Shown here: positions 1 to 11,019 of the stretch, piece by piece | How the letters are laid out: each line of letters starts with the position of its first letter | How positions within the stretch are numbered: position 1 is the first letter of the stretch | Assembly (NCBI RefSeq): GCF_902459465.1 | Contig: NC_047068.1 | Location: 10,416,001 to 10,480,000, forward strand | Direction: 5' to 3' | DNA: 64,000 bases | Source: Asterias rubens | Taxonomy: Eukaryota > Echinodermata > Asteroidea > Forcipulatida > Asteriidae | The notes under the pieces: model-generated | Databases searched by the model: none | The model's input: only the letters and a program-made list of their open reading frames with translations | What the model was told of the DNA's origin: nothing | Program-made: the position numbers and the translations under genes

Positions 1-2150
1 TGGTGGCGCCATACGGAAACTTTTCCAAAAAGGACGATCAACAATTGTTTGTTTTATGTGGCCTAATTTCTGTTAATTTCTCCTGTGCTGTAGTTATATA
101 GTGTGTCCCAAGTTGCCCAAGCGAAGCACGAACACGGCACACTGACTGAAAAATATAATTATTTCTGCCTCAATGTTCCGAGACTTCTCAAGTGAAACCA
201 CCTTCATACTTACCAATCGAATGAACTGTACTTGTTGTAGATAGCCCTCCCCTGGAATTTGCTAAGAACCATCACACGTTTTGGAGAAAATGAAATGACT
301 TTCCAGAACTTCTCGACTATCACGACAAACTTTAAATTAACCTCAAACGCCAGTCCGGGGGCCGGGGGGGCGGGCCGGGGGCACGAAATAGCCGCATTCA
401 AAAAGTTAGAACCCATGCAGTTCAGGGAGGCGAAAATTATTCTCATTTATGTTAGCCCATTTTATTAATTCTGTCGGTGAATCCGATAATTTATGTCCAG
501 ACGAAAACTGAACTAATAACTTTAACTCACACATTTTAGTTAATTTGAATATATTGATATTGTATAGCTTTAAATGATCGGGGGAACAAAAGGAGAAAAA
601 AAACGGTAAATGGGAATAAGCCGCAAACACCAAAAATTAAGGCAGTGTTGTTTCAGCAATGACATCAATGTTTTCCCGACTTGAAAGTCATTTGTTTTTT
701 CCCCAAACCATAAAGCGCATTGAGACGTCATTGTGAAATGCACTTTTACAACTACATAATTATTATACTAACTCACTAAGCAGAGTCTCTTTGGCAATCT
801 TTAAAATTTGTGTATGAAGCTATTCATTTAACAGGCGCGGATCCAGGGGGGGTGGCAGGTGCACTGCCCCGGGTAAAATTGAAGAGTAAAAAACAAGGGG
901 AAAAAAACTATTTTACTGCTTAAAAGTTAGCCTCAAGTGTGTGTGGTGTCTTTTCCCCCAGCAGCAGGATGGATTTGTTTTTCATTCTATGCCTATCAAT
1001 TGTTTCTTTCTGCCAAAATCAATATTTCATGATTATGTCACTTGTGATTTGCATATAACATAAGCGTTTGAAACCTGACGTGCAAATTTGTCCTGGATAA
1101 TATAAATATTATGTCGTTCTGGCATTCAAGTGTAAAGATTAAACTAAGCTTGAACTATATTTTTGGCATGAATATCCATGAAACCAGATCTATTGCAGCG
1201 ACCAGATCTAAACGCGATTTGTGGGGTTAACATTTTCTTTGAGTAAAATTAGAAGATTGGTATGGATATTAGAAGAGCTCCAAAAAGTGACTGCGAATAC
1301 AACACCATGTAAGATGGCCTACATCTTCAAACATTAGTATGACAAGAAAAATAATTCATATGCTAACTTCACAGTGCCCAACACGCAGTTATATGACGAC
1401 ATGAGTAAAAGAAATACGCACTGAAAATTAAATTACCAATGCTATATATACACAATATAACACTATAAACACGTTCATAACACATAATCATAATACTTAT
1501 GAGTAGGCCCCTACACATCAGAGGCCAAAAACAGAGAAATAAACACAATTTCAAGCACTTCAGAAGGAGCTCATGGTCATAAATTGGTGTTGAGAAATCA
1601 ATTCAGGTGGGTTAAACTTTACATAGCATGATGAGATACAGAGGCCCAATTTCATAGAGCTGCATAAGTGACTAAGGATACCAAACCACACGTGGTATAT
1701 ACATGCAATGTGGCTTTGCTGGGGCCTTGGGATTTTTCCAGTTGTACACAAATAATGAATAAATCAATCAATCAATCGATCAACTAATAAAATATATCAA
1801 AATTAACAGTCCAGATACGTGCTTTGCCCGAAAATGGGCCTGAGGTTTTTCCAGCAGCGCCCCCAAAGGAAAGACAAATAAAAAAATATGCTTCAGGCAT
1901 CAAGTCTTTTTTAGATTCAAATATTTTAGTGGGAAATATACCAGGCAGTACTGTTACCATGGAACGAATTCATCAAGCATTTTTGCATAGCAAAATATTT
2001 GGACTTAACATTATTTTTGTACACTGAATGGTTTTACGTTGTGTTGAGAATGGCAAATGGTGATTTTTGAATAGCAACTGACACATTTTGCGTATCATTT
2101 TGCTCTGCTACACAGGGGAAATCGGTTACTGGTTACCTCATTCGCTAACA
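1..2150. other. Stretch with no recognised gene
   Basis: Short open frames here carry no domain I recognise and lack convincing splice context. The stretch is AT-rich, with a small G/C-rich patch near 355-380 and an ATCA-type simple repeat near 1760-1790. It may be intergenic DNA or introns of a gene outside the window. Confidence 0.4.
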
Positions 2151-2153
2151 AAA

Positions 2154-2226
2154 CTGCCTTTCAGAGGGAGCCGTTTGTCACAATGTTTTGTACTATCAAC
2201 AGCTTTCCTTTACTTGTTACTTGTTG
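2154..2226 (+). repeat. Fragment of TTAA MITE family 1
   Basis: The segment beginning CTTTCAGAGGGAGCCG and running into the ACTATCAACAGC block matches the 3' half of the MITE that is complete at 62430-62807. Both termini are missing, so this is an old fragment. Confidence 0.6.
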
Positions 2227-2249
2227 TTGATCAGCACTTAACTCTTTCA

Positions 2250-2990
2250 GAGTCCATTTGTTGAAGCCTTCATCGAGTGTCGAGACTTGGGATCAAAGAA
2301 AAGAAGCATGGAACTTGATCGAAGACTCCTTGATGGGGTGTAAACTTGAAGAAGTTCAGAAATATAGTGGGGAGCCTTGCCATTAAGTACTTTGTGGACA
2401 ATGAGCATCAGCTTGGAGATGATCGATTCGTGAGAGCATAGGGAGCCAGTGCTGTTGTTTCAGAATGGATAGAACAGGATTTCCTAGGGCAGTGTCACAA
2501 TGCGGGCAGCGGTATTTTGAAGGCGTTGAAGACGGGAAATATTCATGTTAGGAAGTCTGCAGAGAAGATCATTTGCCGTTGACATGGCGAGAAGTAACGC
2601 ATTTGCATGAATGGCCTTTCCAGTGACACTTTTGTCCAAGTACTTGGAAATCCTACCAATATTCCTGATGTGGTATGATGCCAGACGAACGATGTTGTGC
2701 ATGTTTGGTTGAAGTGTCATCGATGATTAATCAAAAATAGCCCGTTTAAGTTCCGAGCTTGATGCGATCCGAGCATCACCGATAGAAATGTATGGCACTG
2801 AAACCTTTGTTAACTGTTCACGTGACCCAAATAGAAGCAACTCTGTCTTATCATCATTTAACTTCGGGAAGTTTTGTTGTTTCCAGTGTCGAATGTCTTG
2901 GATGCATTTCTCAAGTCTTGCAAAAGATGCATTAGCGTTTTCTTTAGAAAATTTAAACGTGTATAGCCGAGTGTCGTCTATGTGATGAGA
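2250..2990 (-). mobile_element. CR1/L2-like LINE, 3' fragment
   Basis: Read on the minus strand, this encodes the end of a non-LTR retrotransposon ORF2, with the blocks SYHIRNIGRISKYLDKS and ISRLQRLQNTAARIV that follow the reverse transcriptase in CR1/L2-type elements. It is a diverged copy of the plus-strand LINE at 15537-16735, sharing the same order of blocks and the 3' stretch about a heptad of SRLQRLQNTA. Frame breaks show that it is dead. It lies just upstream of the collagen gene in opposite orientation. Confidence 0.8.
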
Positions 2991-3385
2991 CTATGTTTCA
3001 ACATTACTACTGAAGGAGGCTAGTGTCTCGATTACCAAACTCAACTGGCACCAGCTTGAGGGGTGTCATCTCATTACAAGGCTCTCTATGATGTTTCGCT
3101 ACACAACCTCGTCGATATAGCCTGGGAAACCCGCCTCACTATAAACCAACACACCCTACTAGAAGAACCCATCCACTCTCACTCATGCGTGGAATGATGT
3201 ACAAGTCGCTGCCGACAATAGGCATAATAAATAAGCACCCAGGTTGAAAAAGACATGCTGCTAGCGTCAGCAATATTATACCCGACAGTTTTTTTTTCTA
3301 GGCAGCAGTTTTTGAATTGCTTTTTGAAACACTTGGATATTTTCCAAATGTACTTTACATCTGTTTGAAGACAACACCAGATTAA

Positions 3386-3755
3386 AGGAACACTTGCGTG
3401 GGATCGGTCGAGTTGGTCTTTGAAAAGCATTTGGATCAGTTTTTCACGAAATGTAAATGTTAAGACAGAAGTTACAATATAATTATCGGCACAACCATGC
3501 TTCGAAATTGCACGGTTTTCCTTTAACGTCTCAAAGAAACAAGGTCAGCCATTTTGTGGAGTCAACATTTTGACTCTTAATGGCTGACTGTGTGAGTTTG
3601 CGACGTAAAAGGAAAACCGTGCAATTTCAAGTCATACTTGTGTGGATTATTACATTCTACTTTTAAATTATCTATCTTACCATTTGATTTTCATAACAAA
3701 CGGTTCCAAATGCTTTTCAAAGACCAACTCGACCGATCCGAGGGCACGTGTTCCT
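3386..3755. repeat. TTAA DNA transposon, family 3
   Basis: The termini are inverted repeats (left AGGAACAC, right GTGTTCCT) flanked on both sides by TTAA (3382-3385 and 3756-3759). A subterminal inverted block with CGGTCGAGTTGGTCTTTGAA is shared with copies at 29741-30078 and 39590-39838. There is no coding capacity. The element ends about 165 bases before the start codon of the collagen gene and so may supply part of its 5' flank. Confidence 0.8.
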
Positions 3756-3921
3756 TTAAAGTTCATGTGACCATGGTGTTCTTATTCGTCAATGATGTGA
3801 CCTACCCCGCGACTCATCGCCCTTGTTATACTAGAACAGTTTTTCCTGTTGGCGTCACTGAAGAGCCTGAAAGGCTCGCGTTTAACGCAGCTTGTAACGT
3901 TGTTGCGATCAAGGAAGAGAC

Positions 3922-6900
3922 ATGGATTCCAATAACTTAGCTGATCATCTGATCTGGTCAAAGAAGAACTCGACCAAAAATGGTTGGCGTTGGTTTTTGG
4001 CGGGAACGCTCCTTAACCTTACTGTAACGTCACTGATTGGTGGGTCGATGCTGTTCTATGTTCACGAAGAACTGCAGATTGTTAAGGTATAGTACTGGAA
4101 CGAGACATTGCTATATTATTGTATTTATTATATTTTTGGTAATGAAGTCGGAAGGGTGGTTAACAAAATGTGAACCACAAGCCTGAGCAGACCGGTACAA
4201 TTGGATATACTTGCTATCTGAACCAGAAACACCGGGGTAGTTATGCTTTATACTCTTTCCACGATTGTTCTGAGTTATTTTACGACTATAGTAAAATGCC
4301 ACAACAGGGACTAGAACCAACACCGGGGTAGTTATGCTTTATACTTTTTCCACGATTGTTCTGAGTTATTTTACGACTATAGTAAAATGCCACAACAGGG
4401 ACTAGAACCAACACCGGGGTAGTTATGCTTTATACTTTTTCCACGATTGTTCTGAGTTATTTTACGACTATAGTAAAAATGCCACAACGGGGACTAGAAC
4501 CAACACTCTACAGTGTATCAGAAACACCAGAGGCCGTCTCTTTAGTGCTCTCAACTGCTCGGCATCACCACGTCACACAATCAATAACAAGTTACATTTG
4601 GTCAGATTCAAGATTTATTGTTAATGTCATCTCGACACCTTTTTGTTTTTAGTGTTTTCATTGTTTGATTTCTGATGCATGGTGTATCGTGTTGACATAG
4701 GCTCACTGACCGGAATCTGTGGCGGCCCCTAAAGGGGCATCAAACATAGAAATCTCTGTTATTAAAGGGACGGTACACGTTTGGTAATTACTCAAAACAA
4801 ATATTAACTTACAAACTGACTTGGTAACGAGCATTGAAGAGCTGTTGGTGGTATAAATCATAGTGAAAAACGACTACCCCTCTAAAGAAACGTAGTTTTT
4901 GAGAAAGAGGTAATTTCTCATTAAAATAATAAAAGACTTCTAGCTAGAAGTCCTTTATTATTCTTATCTGAAAGCACACAAATTCGTCCAACAAGGTTTT
5001 TTTTCTTTCATAATTTCCTCGCAACTTCGATGACCAATTGAGCCCACATTTTCACAGGTTTGTTATTTTGTGCTTACGATGGGATACACCAAGTGAGACG
5101 ACTGGTCTTTGACAATTACCAAACGTGTACCTTCCCTTTAATAGAGATATATCTATTGATAAAACAAATGTACTAACGACAGAGAATTATTTATCAGGGG
5201 AGTGTGAGAACTGATGTTGACAGCACCACGCCCATGCGGACCAAGTGCTCAGAGGTGCAGGCATGCAGCTCACTTTAAACAACAAAAGGAATAATAAATT
5301 GATTGAACATTTTAATTAATGTTAGTGACAGAATCAAGTCGAATCAAGTCGACAAAATAGCACACTATAAGCCTACGGACCATTGAGTCCGCTATTAATG
5401 TTCAGCCAATGAATTGGGAAAATAAACACTGTACAATATAGTTTATAAAGTGTACCACAACAAACGCCGCAACATACTATTGCCGCCTGACAGTTATAAA
5501 ACAACTGCCTATACCTTAGGTATGTTACATCAAATGTTCCTTTGAAATATTTGAAGTAATATTTACTCTGGATTTGATTTCACCTGAGGCGAAAGTTAAA
5601 CTTGGACCCGGCCGGTAGATTAACTCCAAATCAAAAAGATTTTCACAAATTCAAAATGGGATAGCTGCCTCTCGTATGGTTTCAGTCCAAACCTGATCAA
5701 AAAAAAACAGGCCTAATATTTACCATAAAACACAATAGCCATTTATGTGTGTGTGTTGATCTTTGGAAATTCGTTTTATTCGATAATAGGACCAGTTACT
5801 TTCACATGAAGACCGATTGTTTATCTTTGAAAATCACGTCATCACAAACGACGCCACTCAGCAACAAGGTACTCCTACTCCCGAAGTGAATGGTCAGACT
5901 TCTAAGAAAGCCCAACTGCGAATACGGAGAGATCATGAACCACAGATGTCAACTGAGCACCATGCTGAGGGGAATATGACGTTTCAAACGGGATCTCGTA
6001 CTTTCCAAACTGGTAAGAATCAAAGGAGGAATGTGTATGTTGAAGAGCTGTCCTTGACATTCGTCTGATATGCGAAAGCATGCAGGTGACAAAATGCAAA
6101 TAAGTGAATTCATAATAAATTCGAAACAGTTTAGGAAGATTTACGAAGTTAAACATTGTTTCGTTTTAGTCTGAAAGCTTAAGATTCAAAGAACATCACT
6201 TACAACCAATTATTATTTAAGGACATAATTCTTTTTTTTTATATTACGAAATAAGCCCAAACTTGTCCCAATTTTCAATAATCCCACGAAATAAATAATC
6301 TGCCCTTTGAAACGTTAATTTCGAGGTCCAAAACAATAATTCGAGGCAACTACATTATTTCGAGGGAACGAAATACTGTGTGTGTCAATCAAATACACAG
6401 GTCAGTCAAATACACACGACGAGTATCAGATGTGCGATTACGACGAGCAATTATAACTGCCACAATATCCTCACCACTCATCTCATATAATTATGCTGAG
6501 TGAAGAGTGTTCCCATCCCCCGTGGTCTTCTCGTTCTCGTAAGTCAAATGAGCCCATTCCTGACGTGGTAATTTCAATTCTTCATGATGACGGAATCCTT
6601 GCCCGGATATTTTATATTTCAGACCCAGTTGATGGATTTCACTCACTAGTTATAACTTGTCGAGACGGAAACGATGGAAAGCCAGGCAAAGACGGACGTG
6701 ACGGGAAGAACGGAGAAGTTGGGCGGGACGGAAGAGACTGCCACCCGGGACAACCCACTAGTCCATTACAACCTATTGGACCGGGACAACCCGGTGAGCC
6801 AGGACCTACCGGTGAGACGGGACTTCCTGGTGGGCGTGGACCACCCGGTAAGCAAGGACCAAGTGGTGGGCCAGGACCAACTGGTGACCCAGGACCAACT

Positions 6901-8705
6901 GGTCAGCCGGGACCTTCTGGTGAGACAGGACCAACTGGTGAGACAGGACCTTCTGGTCTGCCGGGACCTTCTGGTGAGACAGGACCAACTGGTGAGACAG
7001 GACCAAGTGGTGAGCGAGGACCATCCGGTTTTGCAGGAAAATCTGGTATCAGAGGACCGCGTGGTGAGCCAGGATCAACTGGTCAGCGAGGATCAACTGG
7101 TCAGCGAGGATCAACTGGTGAACGTGGTTGGCTAGGACCACGTGGTGCGCCTGGACCCGCTGGAGCCGCTGGACCACCCGGTATTGCAGGAGAATCTGGT
7201 ATCATAGGACCACGTGGTGAGCCAGGTCCACAAGGAGAACAGGTAATTTCACAAATCGAATTCACATTTACATGTTTTGATTGCAGCAGAGGTACATGTA
7301 AGATTAATCAAGAATATAATATTCCGAGACACAATGTTCTTTTTTGAAAAATGATGGATCGGTTGGAAAGTTAGTCGAAAAATCATCTTGCAGCAAGAGT
7401 ACCATGTAAATTTACAAAGAATAAGATTGTGTGATCAAGATACTCAGACTTACTTCCAGTATACAAATAGCTTTCTGTTATGTATGCAATTGTTGTCTAC
7501 CCCACGTTAATAATAGCATAGTTTCTAATAGAAAACTGTAAACTGTTTAGAGGATAGTTGTTGGTTAAAAAAAAAGAAACTTTATTCTCCTCATAAAAAC
7601 CAATATTTTGTAGAAACACAGCCAGGACATGCTTGTTGTGACAAAGGTTTTCGAGCACTGTTTGTTCAACTGTGTGGCACCTGTACGTTGCGGCGAACGG
7701 TGATCTGAAGCAAATTGTCGGCAAAGTCCCAACCATTTCTATTTGGACCTAAAAGATTTGGTGAAAAATTATCAATAATTCATTTGTCAGAATAAAATAT
7801 AAATCATAGTAAACTATTTTTATTTTATTTCTGAAGACTAGCAGAGTACACTGTTTGATGAAGCGTCGAGACCAAACCGGCTAACACTCCCTCAATATTT
7901 TAATCATGGTTGTACCCACAGGTTTACTATTATGTATAGTTTATTCTTATCATTCACACTATAACAAGCTTCAGCATTACTTAGTTCATTCATGGTTCAT
8001 TTGTCTATGATATTGCAGGGGCGTAGTTCTTCAGGACCGACATACATTCGGTGGGGAAGAACCACTGGCCCAAACCAGGCAGGCACAGAGCTCGTGTATC
8101 AAGGTAGGTTTTTCTGTCATTACCAATACAGCCCCACTCGTACAGCCCACACTTAAGGAGCCCTGCACTACGGCAACTTTGCTAATATCAAGAGGTACAT
8201 GTATATTTTCTCGACAGGTTACGGTGCTGGATCACATTTTAGCCATAGGGGAGGAACTTCGGATCTCTCCTGTTTCCCAAATGATCCCGATGTACCTGCT
8301 TCATACAGAGATGGAATCCAAAGTCACTCACGCATTTATGGAATGGAATATAAAATCGAGACAGTTGACCCCTTTTCTCACGAGAATTCTGCAGTTCTTC
8401 AAAATCATGACGTGCCGTGTGCAGTGTGTCGTCTCACCAGTCGAGGCACTCAGGTGTTATTCCCAGCCAAGAATGAATGTCCTGACAACTGGACAAAAGA
8501 GTACACGGGTTACCTCATGTCAGACCACCATGTTTATTCGAGAAAGCAAGCTGTATGTGTGGATGAGGCACCAGAAGTCATCCCTGGCAGTTGGTCGAGT
8601 AGTAATGGAGCACTCCTTTACTTGATGGAAGCTGGATGCGGGTCTCTCCAGTGCCCTCCTTATGTTGAAGGTCGTGAAATACAGTGCACGATCTGTAGCA
8701 TTTAA
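3922..8705 (+). CDS. Transmembrane short-chain collagen C4-like protein
   Basis: Five exons are proposed: 3922-4086, 5790-6012, 6623-7242, 8019-8103 and 8218-8705. All have GT..AG borders and compatible phases, giving 526 residues. Exon 1 encodes a short cytoplasmic tail and one membrane helix at about residues 24-47, which suggests a type II protein. Exon 2 begins with a possible coiled coil ([14 protein letters not shown]) and has a basic RIRR site. Exon 3 carries about 60 Gly-X-Y triplets. Exons 4-5 encode the cysteine-rich C-terminal domain of short-chain collagen C4/spongin-type proteins ([28 protein letters not shown]). The start has G at -3 and +4. The family's usual TTCP motif reads TTGP here, leaving nine cysteines in the domain. 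The exon 2 acceptor is weak, and 5862 is an in-phase alternative. The protein probably acts at the cell surface or in matrix. Confidence 0.8.
4229..4504. repeat. Three-copy 91-bp tandem repeat
   Basis: The word ACCGGGGTAGTTATGC starts at 4231, 4322 and 4413, giving a period of 91. The copies are nearly identical (one C/T change and one inserted A in the third), so the expansion is recent. It lies in intron 1 of the collagen gene. Confidence 0.95.
4766..5137 (-). repeat. TTAA MITE, family 1 (variant termini)
   Basis: The element is bounded by TTAA at 4762-4765 and 5138-5141. Its ends read AGGGACGGTACACGTTTGG and the imperfect reverse complement. Internal blocks (CTCGCAACTTCGATGACCAA, CACAGGTTTGTTATTTT) match the other family 1 copies in reverse. 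It sits in intron 1 of the collagen gene. Confidence 0.85.
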
Positions 8706-8783
8706 ATTACGATTCAGTGAAGGTTAAGCATCAATTGCACAATATTATAAAATATCGCGATTTATGCACTCTCAGCCGGTCGC

Positions 8784-8789
8784 AATAAA
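8784..8789 (+). terminator. Likely polyadenylation signal of the collagen gene
   Basis: AATAAA lies 79 bases after the stop codon of the collagen gene, and no better signal is seen between them. Confidence 0.5.
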
Positions 8790-8837
8790 AGCCGACAACT
8801 AATAACCCATAATGACAACAATTTTAAATAAAGGAAT

Positions 8838-8992
8838 TAAAGGGTAGCGACGCCTTCTTTAACGGCCGTTTAAAACCGGCAGGGTCGTTGCCGTGTGATA
8901 AAGGCCCAGGCCGAAGGCCTTTATTGCACGGCAATGATCCTGCAAGGTTTTAAACGGTCGTTTAAGCACGAGTCGCTACTCTTTTATTCCCA
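8838..8992. repeat. Hairpin element with ~65-bp arms
   Basis: The left arm (AGGGTAGCGACGCC, then GGCCGTTTAAAACC, GGCAACG region and GTGTGATAAAGGCC) is mirrored on the right (GGCCTTTATTGCACGGCAA, then GGTTTTAAACGG, GAGTCGCTACTC). This is a noncoding palindromic MITE just downstream of the collagen gene. Confidence 0.85.
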
Positions 8993-9014
8993 TTCATAAA
9001 TAAGAGAACTAATG

Positions 9015-9145
9015 TGTTGGGAAGAGGTTTTCAACTGATGGTTTAATCCCGCCGAGGCCTGGTTCTTGATAATTTTACCGAGACTAAGTCGAGGTAAATT
9101 ATCAAGAACCAGGCCTCGGCGGGTTTAAACCACTAGTTGAGAAAA
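9015..9145. repeat. Hairpin element, CCGCCGAGGCCTGG family
   Basis: The left arm CCCGCCGAGGCCTGGTTCTT is followed by a short spacer and the exact inverse, AAGAACCAGGCCTCGGCGGG. A second copy lies at 38554-38705. The right outer part of the present copy is cut off where the LINE fragment begins. Confidence 0.85.
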
Positions 9146-9600
9146 GTCGAGAATCAACATGTCGATTTGGTGATGGTTGTCCAAGGCCCTCGATACTTCT
9201 TCCAATGTGACAATTAACTGCGACTCGGTAGAATGTTGTTTCCTGAACCCATGTTGGTAATGTTGAAGCAGTTTGTGAGAATCAAAATGAGCCATGATGG
9301 AGTGAAAGATGATATACTCCATCAACTTGGTTATCACACACGTCAAGGACACTGGGCGATAATTAGCTGGTAGACTTCTGTTGCCCTTCCATGGTGTTTG
9401 CGGAGAGCCAATCCTGAGGTAGGGTCCCAGTTTCATTTGATTGAGTGAAGATGTCCTTTAGAATAGGAGCGATCTGATGTGCAGCCTCTCTCAATATGCG
9501 GATCGGTATATCATCGGGTCCAAATGCTTTGCCTGGATTCAAGCCTAACAACAGCTTCTTAATGCCTTCATGGAGGGTAGCACACCATAGATGGCTGCCA
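9146..9600 (-). mobile_element. LINE reverse-transcriptase fragment
   Basis: The minus strand encodes the N-terminal half of a non-LTR retrotransposon RT. It includes PGKAFGPDDIPIRILREAA, NYRPVSLTCVITKLMEYII and HYQHGFRKQHSTESQL, which are classical RT blocks of Jockey/CR1-type elements. The two parts are in different frames, with a break near 9363-9436, and the catalytic YADD block is absent. It is a dead 5'-truncated, 3'-truncated piece. Confidence 0.85.
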
Positions 9601-10955
9601 TCTTCAAATATGGCAAGATACTACTTCACAATGCCCAATATGCATGACAAAATTACAAACTGAAAATTCAAGTCAATCAATTTAATCTGCCAGTTTGAGA
9701 CAGGGCCAATATCAATGATTTGTACACATAACACACCAAACACATTCATTACATAATCCTAATCATAGTTCAAAATTCAAAGTTGATTCACTCAGCCCTG
9801 ATGATGTTTCTGCCTGTGCAACCAGTGAGGTATAACCATCTTTTCAAATTAATTAATTGCCGGAAGTTCGACAACGTTTTCGGGCAATCGCCAGTGATTT
9901 ACCAGTCGCAAACTTGAACGAAACAGTTATTACGACTGCCAAAACGGTCCCTGTATTGCATTATTACATTGCATACATTACTACAAAAAAAACCTAGTTA
10001 CAACCATTGAAAAATGCTGTCTTACTTAACTCTTTCAGTGTCCACTCGTTTTGAACCTACAAATACTGCCAAGCTATTTTATGTTTTCAAAATTCTGTAT
10101 AACAAATAAACAAAAATCTTTCTAAACCAAACAAAAGTATATCTTGCTGATTTGTGTTGCCATGTTACATCCCAAAGTCGATTGTATTTATGCCCTTAGT
10201 GATAATAGTGATAATATGTATACGACCTTTAGGACTGAACGAGTTAATCAAATAGAAATGTACAAAACTGTCTGAACGAATACCACGTAATTACACACAA
10301 ATATATAATTTACAAATTCTTTTACCTCTTAAACACAGGATTTCCCTTTACAAAACGGGGAATTCAATTACTGCGGTCGAACCTAATTTAGGACTAGTCC
10401 TATAGGAGATATTAAAAACCTAAGGCTAGTCACTCATGGTTAGACTAGTCTTAACTCTTTGTGAAATCCTCCACTGTACACCCAACAAAATTCCTTATCC
10501 AAAGCTTAGTGCATTGATACAGCAGGTATTTTATGATTGAAGTTACATTCAGAGCCCGCCTAGGTACCTAAAGCAAACTAAATAAAGTAAAGGCACAATA
10601 TTATACTCGAGCAAAATATACAAATTAAACTAAATATCCACACAAAGTCTACACCCGAAAGAAAGAAAAAAATATACAGCAAAATAATTACAAAGCACAC
10701 TTTGAGTATTTGTTTTCTAAAAAAGTTTCCTGTTAAAGTCTTTAAGATCTGCAGTTGAAGTGCCCTTTGCAAAATGCAAACAGCCTTGCCCTCTCAAGGA
10801 AGAAAAATTCCCTGCCTCCAACAGCAATTTTATTACAAATGAGTGCTTCTGTTTAAAGAAGACCAATCAAAAGTAATGTGTGCTGTGGTGTCCGGTAACC
10901 TCCTTGAAAGAGACCCTTTTTAGAAATTCATGATACCTTTGCTTCTTGTTTAGTG
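9601..10955. other. 3' flank and probable 3'UTR of ARL6IP1
   Basis: No coding signal is seen. On the minus strand this follows the ARL6IP1 stop codon at 11020. A minus-strand AATAAA lies at 10960-10965, only about 55 bases after the stop, so the transcript may end there or further left. The stretch is AT-rich with low-complexity patches. Confidence 0.4.
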
Positions 10956-11019
10956 TTTGTTTATTTGTTTGTTTGTTTGCTTGGATACAAATATGGTTGT
11001 GGTTTTAAATGGTAAACGC

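Noticed and set aside
6674-7135. Alternative-frame open reading frames over the collagen exon on both strands
   Set aside because: They are shadows of the Gly-X-Y repeat; only the GGx-phase frame has splice continuity and family motifs.
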